Both the position numbers and the translations under genes were made by a program. 22,160 nt of DNA from Tritrichomonas musculus (taxonomy: Eukaryota; Parabasalia; Tritrichomonadida; Tritrichomonadidae), in NCBI GenBank assembly GCA_039105265.1, contig JAPFFF010000468.1:1-22160 (forward strand), in the 5' to 3' direction. Every line of letters begins with the position of its first letter. Within the stretch, counting starts at the first letter, position 1. This document shows positions 1 to 7,824 of the stretch, piece after piece. The notes under the pieces were generated by a model that worked only from the letters and a program-made list of their open reading frames with translations, ran no database searches and was not told where the DNA came from.

Positions 1-98
1 AATATTAGCAAGTCCTGCAGTTGAGTTACATGTGACAAATGTGGAGGGAGGAAGAGCATTTTCACATTATTTTCATCACATTTTTTAATTAGATAAAA
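1..98 (-). pseudogene. pogo/CENP-B-type transposase fragment (C-terminal part)
   Basis: Read on the minus strand, this end of the window encodes a run containing LIKKCDENNVKMLFLPPHLS followed by HVTQLQDL. The LPPH-SH-x-x-Q-x-x-D pattern is the block near the third catalytic residue of the DDE_1 (pogo/Tigger, CENP-B-like) transposase family, whose usual form is LPPxTSHxLQPLD. The frame is open to the window edge but has a stop just upstream (about position 100). Further upstream, to about 230, the minus strand stays open and looks coding but I cannot align it. Other pieces of what may be the same transposase lie on the same strand at 1440-2074. Family assignment rests on this motif alone. The element is dead. 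Confidence 0.5.
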
Positions 99-460
99 TC
101 GTTATTCGAAGCTTCTGGAGCTGTTTGTGGTATATTGACCACTGCTGAAAAATTGACTTCGGCTGGCAACAATTGACCGAGGTCTGTCTGGTGGCGAATA
201 CGATTTATCAAAATAATGATTTTCCATAGATATTATATATTGCCTTTCAAAAAATTTGTATCTTTTTCTATAGAAACTGTTGAAGTTAAATTTGGAACAA
301 ATCCAATACTTTAAATTATAAAAAGTGGACTCTTTCTATATTGAGAAAATCACCTCTACTGAAAAACTGTCTAATTCAGAGTCAACGTATGATTGATCAG
401 TTTGTCATTAATTTCAGCATTAATATAACCACTTTCTGAAGAATCAATCAAAAACTTATC

Positions 461-970
461 TTGCAAAGGAGCAGAGTTTGCTCTGAAGAATTAGGTATTG
501 ACAAAAAAACCGTTAGCCCAAAAATAAGTTCAATAAAAGTGATGATTTCAATTGTATGGTCCAGAACAGAGATCAAATCAAATACGATGCTTCCTCCTAA
601 TGAAAAGTTCAACCAATTATTTTTTATTCAAGGTGTGCTTGAAGATTTCTCCCAAAATGTATCGACTAGAGGCAAATATTTTCATTGTGGTATTACTCGT
701 CCACATCTCGCCAAAGAAAAATTTGACGAACTAGGATTACAAAGATTGGAGCATCCTCCATATAGACCAGACTTGGCTCCATCCGACTTCTTCTTGTTTT
801 GACTCTAAAAAAAATTGCTTGAGGGAAAAAGTTTTGATGACGAAAACGAACTTTTTGAAGAGGTGTAAAATATCCTATCTAGCATTCCAAAAGAATACTT
901 TTCTAAGGCATTCGAGAAATGGATGAGCCGATTGCAGGAGGTTATTAACACTCATGGTGATTTCTTTTAA
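461..970 (+). pseudogene. decayed mariner transposase fragment
   Basis: This frame carries a helix-turn-helix-like scrap (ELGIDKKTV), then LPPNEKFN and QGVLEDFSQN, then the block ending HPPYRPDLAPSDFFLF, which is the hallmark of the third catalytic Asp region of mariner transposases. The conserved tail continues in the same frame to a TAA at 968-970, with three earlier in-frame stops after the DFFLF block. The second catalytic Asp block reads FHCGITRPH where DNAxPH is expected, so that Asp is lost, and the spacing to the third Asp is about three residues short of 34. The first catalytic Asp block and most of the N-terminus are missing. It differs clearly from the intact mariner at 10781-12061, so it is an older copy of another lineage. 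It is a relic with no likely function. Confidence 0.8.
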
Positions 971-1019
971 TAAAGAAATAATTATTAAAAAATATTTTTT
1001 TTCAAAGATTTTTCTTAAA

Positions 1020-1045
1020 GGCGACAGCAATTATTCCCCACTCTG
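1020..1045 (+). repeat. possible right terminal repeat of the decayed mariner
   Basis: About 50 bp past the mariner stop, a less AT-rich 26-base stretch ends CCCCACTCTG and is followed by a TA. Position and composition suit a Tc1/mariner terminus. No matching inverted copy was found between 1 and 460, so the left end is lost or lies outside the window. This is an inference from position. Confidence 0.3.
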
Positions 1046-1052
1046 TTAATTT

Positions 1053-1185
1053 TATTAAAAGAAGCCAATATTTTTGGTATCTGCATTATAAAGATCTGCC
1101 AATAATGCTTCACCTTTAGCGATTTTGAAGCCAATATGATTGAATAATTTGAGAAGAGAACGATAGATTAATGATAATCTAAATG
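1053..1185 (-). pseudogene. unassigned coding-like fragment beside the mariner relic
   Basis: The minus strand is open for about 43 codons, ending LLADLYNADTKNIGFF then TAA, with a residue mix typical of a real protein (IYRSLLKLFNHIGFKIAKGE) rather than of AT-rich noise. There is no start codon. It lies immediately outside the presumed right end of the mariner, so it may be the tail of whatever the mariner inserted into. I do not recognise the family. It may belong to the pogo-like relic on the same strand. Confidence 0.25.
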
Positions 1186-1231
1186 TTTATAGAATTAATT
1201 ATTTTACTGCTGGTAATTTGGGGGATAAAGG

Positions 1232-1330
1232 ATGTATTTCGATCCATTTTTTAATTATTTATGTGACATGTTGCGCAATCCTGCTGAAAGAAATAATGAT
1301 ATTGTGTTTGATAATTATCAAAATCAGTGA
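1232..1330 (+). pseudogene. unassigned short coding-like fragment
   Basis: From an ATG, the plus strand encodes about 32 codons (MYFDPFFNYLCDMLRNPAER and on) to a TGA. The same frame then continues in coding-like fashion (KLLKLSEAVFNVFR) past that stop. Base composition is richer in G+C than the surroundings. I do not recognise the family. A relic of a transposon or of a disrupted gene is the likeliest reading. Confidence 0.2.
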
Positions 1331-1439
1331 AAACTTTTGAAACTTTCAGAAGCCGTTTTTAACGTTTTTCGTTGACGCATGCAATTACGGCTAATTGCGG
1401 CCTAGATTAAAGTGCAAAATGCGTTTTTTCAGATTTGAG

Positions 1440-1560
1440 TTGTTGCGTTTTCCGATATGTCATCATTTTTTACTCAACATTTCATATTATATGATTAAAA
1501 AGAAAACATAGCTTCATCAGAAAAAGTAAATATTTTTTCTGAAAATCAAATCCATTTTGA
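1440..1560 (-). pseudogene. possible first-Asp block of the pogo/Tc1-like relic
   Basis: On the minus strand a short stretch reads KIFTFSDEAMFSF. This resembles the first catalytic Asp block of IS630/Tc1/pogo transposases, where F-x-DE-x-x-F is usual. In-frame stops lie on both sides. It sits between the N-terminal-like pieces at 1661-2074 and the C-terminal piece at 1-98, in the order expected for one minus-strand transposase. The match is short, so this is tentative. Confidence 0.3.
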
Positions 1561-1660
1561 TGGAGTTAAAAGGCAAAATTATATCTGAGCATTTTTTTCG
1601 AATCTGTTAGTTCAGGTACTTTAAATAGTTTTCTGTATTTAAAATGATTTAATCAATCAC

Positions 1661-1798
1661 CTAATTACAGTTTGTCTCAAAAATGATACGTGGAATTTTT
1701 TTTTGAATTTCAATTGAAATTCCAAGAGCTAACCTTCTTGAAGATGCTAATTCAACAATGAAATCGTCAATATCAACTGTTGTTTTCGTTGAAATTGA
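1661..1798 (-). pseudogene. coding relic, likely N-terminal region of the pogo-like transposase
   Basis: The minus strand is open for about 45 codons, including TVDIDDFIVELASSRRLALG and then ISIEIQKKIPRIIFETN, ending TAG. The pattern of alternating acidic and hydrophobic residues is clearly protein-like. Its place, downstream of a helix-turn-helix-like segment and upstream of a DDE-like block, is what the region between the DNA-binding and catalytic domains of a pogo-type transposase would occupy. I cannot name the family from this stretch by itself. Confidence 0.35.
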
Positions 1799-1799
1799 T

Positions 1800-1801
<2 letters not shown>

Positions 1802-1831
<30 letters not shown>
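1802..1831. repeat. 30-base poly(T) tract
   Basis: An unbroken run of 30 T. On the minus strand it is a poly(A) tract lying inside the coding relic of the pogo-like transposase. It separates the helix-turn-helix-like piece (1838-2074) from the piece at 1661-1798. Confidence 0.9.
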
Positions 1832-1832
<1 letters not shown>

Positions 1833-1837
1833 TATTA

Positions 1838-2074
1838 TTTGTTTAATCGACTAATCCCAATGCGATATTTCCTTTTTGTTGCTTTTGTTCCATGTTTCAA
1901 ATAATATTTTTAGACATTCATCTCTTGAATTGTTGATCGTTTCTTTCCAGTGGAATGTTTTAGGTTTTGCGCTTTCAATTCTTTTGTGGAAGTTAATGAT
2001 TGATTCCAAGTATTAGACACACGCATATTTGAAAAATAAACTGCAAAAGATATTAAGACTCTGATCAAGGAATT
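1838..2074 (-). pseudogene. helix-turn-helix-like N-terminal relic of a pogo-type transposase
   Basis: The minus strand is open from about 2074 to 1913 (MRVSNTWNQSLTSTKELKAQ, then KKRSTIQEMNV). After one stop it continues in the same frame as KYYLKHGTKATKRKYRIGIS followed by RLNK. The pattern YYLKHG-x-KAT-x-x-x-Y-x-I-x-x-S-R resembles the helix-turn-helix of pogo/CENP-B/Brinker-like DNA-binding domains, where K-I-x-x-Y-x-x-x-G-x-x-A-x-x-x-F-x-I-S is common. It lies on the same strand as the DDE-like pieces further left. It is broken and no function is expected. Confidence 0.35.
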
Positions 2075-2104
2075 TCAGACAGATTTAAGGATAATTATAG
2101 CAGA

Positions 2105-2251
2105 AAAGTAATTGCTGTATGAACTAATAATGCAACAAATTTTAAAAAAGCTTTTTTGTCAACAACAAGCGTTGTGCCTGTCACACAGTACAACTTGATC
2201 TTTAAAATTTATATGAAGTGGATGAAAAATAACTTTCTTGAAAAGATATGA
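2105..2251 (+). pseudogene. possible hAT-like transposase fragment
   Basis: The plus strand reads KVIAV, a stop, then TNNATNFKKAF and about 30 further coding-like codons ending in TGA at 2249-2251. hAT transposases carry a conserved T-D-N-A-x-N-x-x-x-A-F block containing a catalytic Asp; here the Asp position is Asn. In a different frame just upstream, KTLIKEFQTDLRIIIAEK also looks coding, suggesting a frameshift. The evidence is one short motif, so this is tentative. Confidence 0.3.
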
Positions 2252-2890
2252 AATTGAAAGATTAAATATTGGCTTCTATCCACCACTTCAATCTCAACTC
2301 TGGAATTCTACATCATTAATATCAAGATCACCAATCATGACAACTCATCAATGTCCTATTGGATATATCATCATCTCGACAATAGAGTATAAATCGAGTT
2401 AGATCTATCAACTTGAATCAACTAGAGTATAAATTGATAATCAACATCATTATAAAGTATACCTCAATCATTATCTCCATTGGCATAATCTTATTTATTA
2501 CACACCAATACAATATTTTGTAAATATTTTGCTCAAAATTATTGGGTTAAACTGAAGCAATTGTAAGTTAATGAGACCAACTCCGTTGTTTTGAACAGAA
2601 ACATCTGATTTTTAACGAAAATAGAACAATTAAATCAAATATTTTTTTGATGAAATGAATGTAATGACAAAAGCTAATAAATAAAAAAGTGCTTTTTTCA
2701 GCAACTTTTTTATTTTTTGACAATTATATACGTAAAAATATCAAAATAATCATTACAATTAACCCTGAAAATTCTTTTGAGAATTTCGCAAACAATTCAA
2801 TGAATTTATTCAATTATTAAATAACACTTTCAAAAACAATTCAAAAAGTTGAAATTCCAATTCAATTTTCTTTCATGTACAAAAAGTTTG
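2252..2890. other. AT-rich spacer with a short direct repeat
   Basis: No convincing gene. The part from 2270 to 2500 is less AT-rich and holds two copies of TAGAGTATAAAT (2383-2394 and 2423-2434). The rest is plain AT-rich sequence leading to the promoter of the gene at 2913. Confidence 0.5.
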
Positions 2891-2900
2891 AAAGTGAACT

Positions 2901-2907
2901 TCACTTT
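2901..2907 (+). promoter_or_regulatory. putative initiator element (TCACTTT)
   Basis: TCACTTT places an A at 2903, 10 nt before the ATG at 2913. It fits the parabasalid initiator pattern TCA(+1)Y(T/A) and the very short 5' leaders known in Trichomonas. It lies in a near-palindrome, AAAGTGAACTTCACTTT (2891-2907). Inferred from sequence only. Confidence 0.4.
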
Positions 2908-2912
2908 ATTAG

Positions 2913-4430
2913 ATGAGTTTCACATATAAATTCCCCGATTTATTTCAAATTAATGCCAAAAATTCAATTTTTTTAGATAATTGCTTAAATATTAGTGATA
3001 AGACCAGTGATTCTGAATGTTTTAGTTCAATAATTCAAGCCGTTATCAATTTTCTTAATTATTCCGACACATTAGATTGCCAAAACTTATTAAGAACAGG
3101 ACATTATATTCACCAGCATATACAATATATTTTACCTGACTTTTATTTTCATATATTTTGTTATAATGATTTTATTATCGTCCCAACCCTAATCAAATTA
3201 CTTGAAAATACAGAAACATATTCAAAAAATAATGATCTAATTTACATTATACTTTTAATTATTTATGATATTTTGCAATGTAATGAAATTGACATTACTT
3301 TATTTTCTACATCAACTTTTTTTAATTGCATTTTTAATTTAATAATGCCAAATGTTATTCAAAAAAGTCTAGATCATTCTTTTTTACTTGCCCTTACACT
3401 AATTAAAGAAATCCTTAAAGATAACCCTGATGCAATTGATAATTTTATTGAACAATATCATTTTATTAGCAAATTTATTTCAATTTTTGATGAGGTAAAT
3501 ATCGAACATCAAATGAAAATATGTGATATTTTCATCCATATCTTGAACGGTTTTTCAGATAAATTAAAAGATATAAATTCCAATAAAATTAATGATTTTA
3601 AATCATTTTCCATTTTGAAAGTTTTTATTGAGGAAAAGATGTTTGATTTTGAAACCCAACCATTTTTTATTTTTGATTTGACGTCAAAATCAATTGAAAG
3701 TGGATTTGTTGATATAACAAAAATAAATATTTTTAGTTCAGCTGAATGTATTGCAAAAAATGCTTCATTCAAAGATTTAAAATCTTTATTGAAAGTCATT
3801 TCAACTGCGATATTAAGAAATCCACAAACAGACAAAGAAGTTGAAGAAAAAGAAGAGTTTATTTCCACTTTTCAATGGGGAATTTTCAGTTCTCTACTTT
3901 TAATTATTCTTACTTCAACAAATTATCCATATGATCTGAAAGAATCATCAATTCGTATACTTTCATTTATTGTTAAGGATAATCCTACTCTAGTTTTCAT
4001 TAATCAAGAAAAAGGATATAATTTGAATGAGAATTACCTGACAATTCTTATTGAATTTCTTGAATCTAATACTAATGATTATCTTATGGCGATTGTTATC
4101 AATTCTATCATCTATCTCATTTTCCTTGCAGAAGAAGAAATTGAGGTCATGATAAAAAGAGGATATTTTGATTTATCTCATCCAACAGATACTGATTTAA
4201 GAATTGAATACAAAAATCAAATGTATAAATCAGTTGGACAATTCATAATTGATGCATTTTTAATATGTGAAGAAGACTTGAGAGAAAAAATAGAATCAAA
4301 TTTGCTAAATAATTCAATGCTAAATGAAGAATGTCAAAAACTTCTTGTAACTCTCAAACTATATTCAGAGAACTTCTATATATTGATAAGGAAAGCAAAA
4401 AATAGAGAAAAAAAGGAATTTAAACAATAA
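2913..4430 (+). CDS. hypothetical alpha-solenoid (ARM/HEAT-like) protein, 505 aa
   Basis: The protein is built almost wholly of predicted amphipathic helices rich in Ile, Leu, Phe and Asn, with recurring helix-pair units such as SFLLALTLIKEILKDNPDAI, then FIEQYHFISKFISIFDE, and later LKESSIRILSFIVKDNPTLV. This spacing of paired helices every 40-45 residues resembles armadillo/HEAT-type solenoids, which usually serve as protein-binding scaffolds. No signal peptide, clear membrane span, metal site or catalytic motif is visible. The C-terminus is short and charged (RKAKNREKKEFKQ). The ATG follows a TCACTTT initiator by 10 nt, which supports this start. The gene converges with the TAF10-like gene, leaving about 160 bp between stops. 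Family naming is by overall pattern only; a lineage-specific unknown is equally possible. Confidence 0.85.
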   Translation: MSFTYKFPDLFQINAKNSIFLDNCLNISDKTSDSECFSSIIQAVINFLNYSDTLDCQNLLRTGHYIHQHIQYILPDFYFHIFCYNDFIIVPTLIKLLENTETYSKNNDLIYIILLIIYDILQCNEIDITLFSTSTFFNCIFNLIMPNVIQKSLDHSFLLALTLIKEILKDNPDAIDNFIEQYHFISKFISIFDEVNIEHQMKICDIFIHILNGFSDKLKDINSNKINDFKSFSILKVFIEEKMFDFETQPFFIFDLTSKSIESGFVDITKINIFSSAECIAKNASFKDLKSLLKVISTAILRNPQTDKEVEEKEEFISTFQWGIFSSLLLIILTSTNYPYDLKESSIRILSFIVKDNPTLVFINQEKGYNLNENYLTILIEFLESNTNDYLMAIVINSIIYLIFLAEEEIEVMIKRGYFDLSHPTDTDLRIEYKNQMYKSVGQFIIDAFLICEEDLREKIESNLLNNSMLNEECQKLLVTLKLYSENFYILIRKAKNREKKEFKQ

Positions 4431-4589
4431 TTTGATATATTTACAACATGATAATCTTTACAAGTTCAGTAGTATATATCGAATATGAAGGACTGCCAAA
4501 TTAAATTTTTCGTGAAATTAAATTTGATATAATGACAACTTAATAAAAGATTATTTGAACAAAATTAATACAATAAAAATTAATGATAT

Positions 4590-4997
4590 TCATTTGCCAA
4601 TTTTTGTTCTCCTTGTAGTCATTTTTAAATTTGGCTGCTCAAGAACAAATTCAGGTCTATCGATATGAATATCTTCTTCATTGAGGGCAGGCTTCAATTG
4701 TAAAAGATGAAGCTCTTTTTGATCTTTTGATTCTTGGATTCCACCTAAAAAACGAGTATTTGCCAATATTGCATCAAGTTTTTGTGCTAATGCATTTTCA
4801 ACAACAGTTATAATTCTAGGATCTTTTATTTGAAATCCCGAACTTTCAAGTAGAATTTTTAAGGTTTGATTTAATTCCGGATCTTCGCCTGGTGGAACAT
4901 CAACAAACTCTGCTGCATTCGCTTGCAAGTTTTCTTGACCATTTTTCACTGGTTCATTAGTATGCGTCTGTTCAGGAATTGGATTGGGTAGATTCAT
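4590..4997 (-). CDS. TAF10: TAF10-like TFIID/SAGA subunit, 135 aa
   Basis: Residues 42-80 read LNQTLKILLESSGFQIKDPR followed by IITVVENALAQKLDAILAN. This matches the TAF10 histone fold, where x-L-x-x-x-G-F-x-x-x-D-P-R-I-I-R-L-x-x-x-A-A-Q-K-F-x-x-x-I is conserved. After a short linker, ELHLLQLKPALNEEDIHIDR and PEF match the TAF10 C-terminal element LTxEDLxPALxExGIxVxxPxxF. TAF10 is a nuclear histone-fold protein shared by TFIID and SAGA that pairs with TAF3/TAF8 or SPT7-type partners. The N-terminal 40 residues are Pro/Asn/Glu-rich and variable, as in other TAF10s; a short basic tail (TTRRTKIGK) follows. The start ATG sits in a 24-bp perfect palindrome. Convergent with the solenoid gene; same strand as the TTLL gene, about 320 bp downstream of it. 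Confidence 0.75.
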   Translation of the reverse strand: MNLPNPIPEQTHTNEPVKNGQENLQANAAEFVDVPPGEDPELNQTLKILLESSGFQIKDPRIITVVENALAQKLDAILANTRFLGGIQESKDQKELHLLQLKPALNEEDIHIDRPEFVLEQPNLKMTTRRTKIGK

Positions 4998-5017
4998 TGA
5001 ATATTAATATTCAATGA
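4994..5017. repeat. 24-bp perfect palindrome over the TAF10-like start codon
   Basis: The arms TCATTGAATATT and AATATTCAATGA meet with no spacer. The inner edge of the gene-side arm contains the ATG (4995-4997 on the minus strand). The far arm supplies a TCATT initiator-like sequence on the minus strand. AT-rich DNA makes palindromes common, but 24 perfect bases are more than usual. Confidence 0.85.
5011..5017 (-). promoter_or_regulatory. putative initiator element (TCATTGA)
   Basis: On the minus strand TCATTGA puts the initiator A at 5015, 18 nt upstream of the TAF10-like ATG. It fits the TCA(+1)Y(T/A) pattern. It coincides with one arm of the palindrome, so it may be fortuitous. Confidence 0.3.
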
Positions 5018-5265
5018 TATTATTGAAATTATTTGAATCATCTCATACATTTATTTTCTCACATTTATAAAATCCAACAAAGTTTGTGAGCCAAACACAA
5101 TTCATTTCTAAGATCACATAGATACTTTCTAATCAAAATCAATTATTGCTTATCAAAAAATATAATTTTTAATTTTCTAAATCTTTAAAAAAAAAAAAAA
5201 ATCGTATTATATTTTTCAAAAAAGTCTTATAAAACCTTTTTCAAGGAAGAATGACATAGAAAAAA

Positions 5266-5286
5266 ATCCAGAATTCAATTCTGGAT
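5266..5286. repeat. hairpin just past the TTLL stop
   Basis: ATCCAGAATT and AATTCTGGAT form 10-bp perfect arms around a single base, about 30 bp past the stop of the minus-strand TTLL gene. It could be a structured 3' end; a role in RNA processing is only inferred. Confidence 0.6.
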
Positions 5287-5314
5287 GAAAAATTTAAGAA
5301 TAGAGCTGGCATAA

Positions 5315-6601
5315 TTAATCATCATAACTATTTCTATCTGTGTTGTCAACTTCAAACTCGCTGAGATTTTCTGTTGGCAACTTCATAATTTTGTCTAGAA
5401 TAAGGTTATATCTATGCGACTTTTTGGGATAGACTAATTCAAAGCTGTTATGCCTTTCGTTCCTCAGTCGTAAATTTTTAATTTCATCAAAAACTTTTGG
5501 ATTACCTTCAACAATTTCTCTCATTTCTTCGTTTGTAACAGGGTATTTGTCCAAATCTTTCAATAATTGTTGAAGAGGTTGATAAGGGGCTGCAACCTTA
5601 AGAGCATCTTTGAGCATCTGAATCTTTAAGTTTTTGGAATTTTCAGTGTTTGTTTTCATTGATGGCCTGTGGTTAATTTCGAGAATATATGGCCGAAGAT
5701 TTTTATCAAGAAGAATATCACATCCAATGATTTGGAAACACCTAGGGAAACCATTATTTGGACATATCTCTCTTTCTTTTTTCAAGAGATAACCATAGGC
5801 AGACATGACTGTGAGAATAATGACGTTATCAATTCTCTGCCATAAAGTTTTAATATCAACTCCATCCTTTTGCATTTGTGCAAACACATCAGTAATCATT
5901 CGAGTCATTTTATCAGGTACGGCGTCAGGATTTTTGGAATTGATTGCTGTGTTAGTCAAAAAAGAATATTTTGAGTCTGTACCACTGTCTTCTGTACAAA
6001 ATCTTGCAACTCCATTTCGGCAAACATATATTTTTAGTGGTGAAATAGAACAAATAAGAACATAAATTCGAAGATCAAACTTCAAATTATCAATAGTATA
6101 TGATTCTATATATTCTTGGGCGACTGCTAATCGTTGGGTTGGCTTAAACTGCATATCAGGAGCAATAAGCCTAATGCCATGTCCAAGGGAACCTCTATCA
6201 GGCTTGTAAATGTAAAACTTATTATGCTTTTGAAGAGCCTCTTCAAATTCCTTTTCATCATAAGGCAAGACAAATGACTCAGGAAGGAATTTGTAATCAT
6301 TGGGAAAGATACGAGCTATTCTTTGGATTAGACGAACAAATGGTGCTTTTCTACACCACGTGGGCGCAAATGGAAGTCTATTGATCACTTGATATGGATA
6401 TACAGAATCAAATAAATCAAGCCTAATTGCATCTGACCAAACTAGAACCCCTTGCTCGTTATCTCTTTGAAATGATATTCCAAGTTGGCGGAGAGCCTGC
6501 TTAACAACATAGTAAAGAACTTTTCCATTTGTACATATTAAACAACTCATTGCAGAAATAAGTGATAAATTTTTACCAACATTATACAAAAAGTTTGTCA
6601 T
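5315..6601 (-). CDS. tubulin tyrosine ligase-like (TTLL) enzyme, 428 aa
   Basis: TTLL enzymes are ATP-grasp ligases that add amino acids (Tyr, Glu or Gly) to tubulin tails. Motifs run in family order: YQVINRLPFA (70-79, like HQxVNHFPG), FYIYKPDRGSLGHGIRLI (129-146, ATP-binding Lys at about 133), QEYIES and KFDLRIYVL (162-182), FLTNTAINSKN (214-224, like HLTNxSxN), GCDILLDKNLRPYILEINHR (293-312) and PSM. The Asp, Glu and Asn expected to bind Mg-ATP (about D295, E308, N310) are present, so the enzyme looks active. The NHxPS form recalls the polyglutamylase TTLL6/11/13 group, but the substrate cannot be fixed. The first 17 residues look unlike the family. An ATG at codon 18 (position 6550) lies 13 nt after a minus-strand TCACTTA initiator and may be the true start (411 aa). 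Confidence 0.9.
   Translation of the reverse strand: MTNFLYNVGKNLSLISAMSCLICTNGKVLYYVVKQALRQLGISFQRDNEQGVLVWSDAIRLDLFDSVYPYQVINRLPFAPTWCRKAPFVRLIQRIARIFPNDYKFLPESFVLPYDEKEFEEALQKHNKFYIYKPDRGSLGHGIRLIAPDMQFKPTQRLAVAQEYIESYTIDNLKFDLRIYVLICSISPLKIYVCRNGVARFCTEDSGTDSKYSFLTNTAINSKNPDAVPDKMTRMITDVFAQMQKDGVDIKTLWQRIDNVIILTVMSAYGYLLKKEREICPNNGFPRCFQIIGCDILLDKNLRPYILEINHRPSMKTNTENSKNLKIQMLKDALKVAAPYQPLQQLLKDLDKYPVTNEEMREIVEGNPKVFDEIKNLRLRNERHNSFELVYPKKSHRYNLILDKIMKLPTENLSEFEVDNTDRNSYDD
6559..6565 (-). promoter_or_regulatory. putative initiator inside the annotated TTLL 5' end
   Basis: The minus strand reads TCACTTA with the initiator A at 6563, 13 nt upstream of an in-frame ATG (6548-6550). This spacing matches the other genes here and argues for the shorter TTLL start. 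Confidence 0.4.
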
Positions 6602-7824
6602 AAAGATTTAAACGTATTTTTATTTTTTTATATTTATCATTTCCTGACTTTTATAATAGATAGTTCCATTTATATATACATGATTTAAATAATGTATATG
6701 GTTATTACTATTATTAAAATATAATTTTTATCATAAATAATTATAATGCTAAGATATTCGAAGATGCTTTGAATAGCTTCAAAAATTTGTAAAGTAGTGA
6801 ATTAAAATGAAAAACGTTCTTTTCAAATTCTTTTAAAAAGTTGTTTTCAAAAAAAAAGTATATCCGTTTTAATTTAGTATGAACAAATAAATTTTTTTTT
6901 TTTCGTTAAGTATTTGATTTAGTATTTTATATAGCATCAATTACATATAGATTAATAGAAAAGTTGTTTTGAAAAGCTGTCATAAATATAATGATTGAAA
7001 AAATGTATAAATATAAAGGTCGTACAACTAAATTGAATAAAAAATAAAATTAAATAAATTTATATTTATCTTAATAAATAATTTATTTAATAATTATAAT
7101 ATATAATTTATATATTTTATATCCAATATTATAAAATGTAATGGTTGAAATAAAGACTTTAATTAAAATTCAATATATATCGATTTCTTATATATTTGCA
7201 TCATTTAAAAAATATAGATGTCATTTGAATGGATATACTATGTGTTATACAAATAATATTTTACTTTTTGACGAAATCCTTCAGTAATTGAAATATTAGA
7301 CTTTTTATATTTATGAAACCAATCAACTAAATCTTCATTTTTAGAAAAAACTGACATTTGATTTAGAATGAAATTCAAATATATTAGAAAGTAAATGCAT
7401 ATAAATAAAATTGTATTCGTCATTTGGCTCCTGTAACGTCCAATTTTTTTAAAATCATCATTTAATAATTCAACAAATTCAATTTTTCTGCATTTTTAGC
7501 TAAAAAATGAATTTTATTTTTTCAATAATAATAACTATTTTTATATAACAATTAATGTTTTAAAAGCATATAAAAAGATATCAAAAGAATTAATGATTAG
7601 AATAAATTATATAAAAAGTTATCGCTATTCTAAATTTTTATAAAGTGTTATAAAATTCTTATCAAAAATAATTAAAATAAATTGAGATAAAATACTCAAA
7701 TTTATTTTCTGAAGAAAATTTAATATATACTTATATCCTTTTAGTTTTTATTTTAATTTGAATTTTGTACGATGCAAATATTTATAAAACTGATTATTAT
7801 TATAATAATAAAATATAATTAGTT
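6602..7824. other. extremely AT-rich spacer
   Basis: No convincing gene. It holds the left outer terminal repeat at 7012-7029. A 61-codon ATG ORF on the minus strand (7238-7423) has a hydrophobic start and a less AT-rich, protein-like second half (FSKNEDLVDWFHKYKKSN). It has no recognisable domain and no initiator, so I leave it as a doubtful small gene or relic. Confidence 0.5.
7012..7029 (+). repeat. left copy of an 18-bp inverted repeat (outer pair)
   Basis: TATAAAGGTCGTACAACT, perfectly inverted at 9814-9831. The central GGTCGTACAAC is rare in such AT-rich sequence. The AAAGGTC start after TA resembles a Tc1/mariner terminus and shares AGGTC with the ends of the intact mariner. Confidence 0.6.

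Noticed and set aside
3509-3868. Minus-strand ORF of 119 codons
   Set aside because: It lies wholly inside the solenoid gene on the opposite strand and has no domain; it is a shadow.
5805-6065. Plus-strand ORF of 86 codons
   Set aside because: Antisense shadow of the TTLL gene, whose motifs are clear.
7238-7423. Minus-strand ORF of 61 codons with a hydrophobic start
   Set aside because: It has an ATG and a partly protein-like second half, but no domain, no initiator and an extremely AT-rich setting. It is too weak to call a gene.
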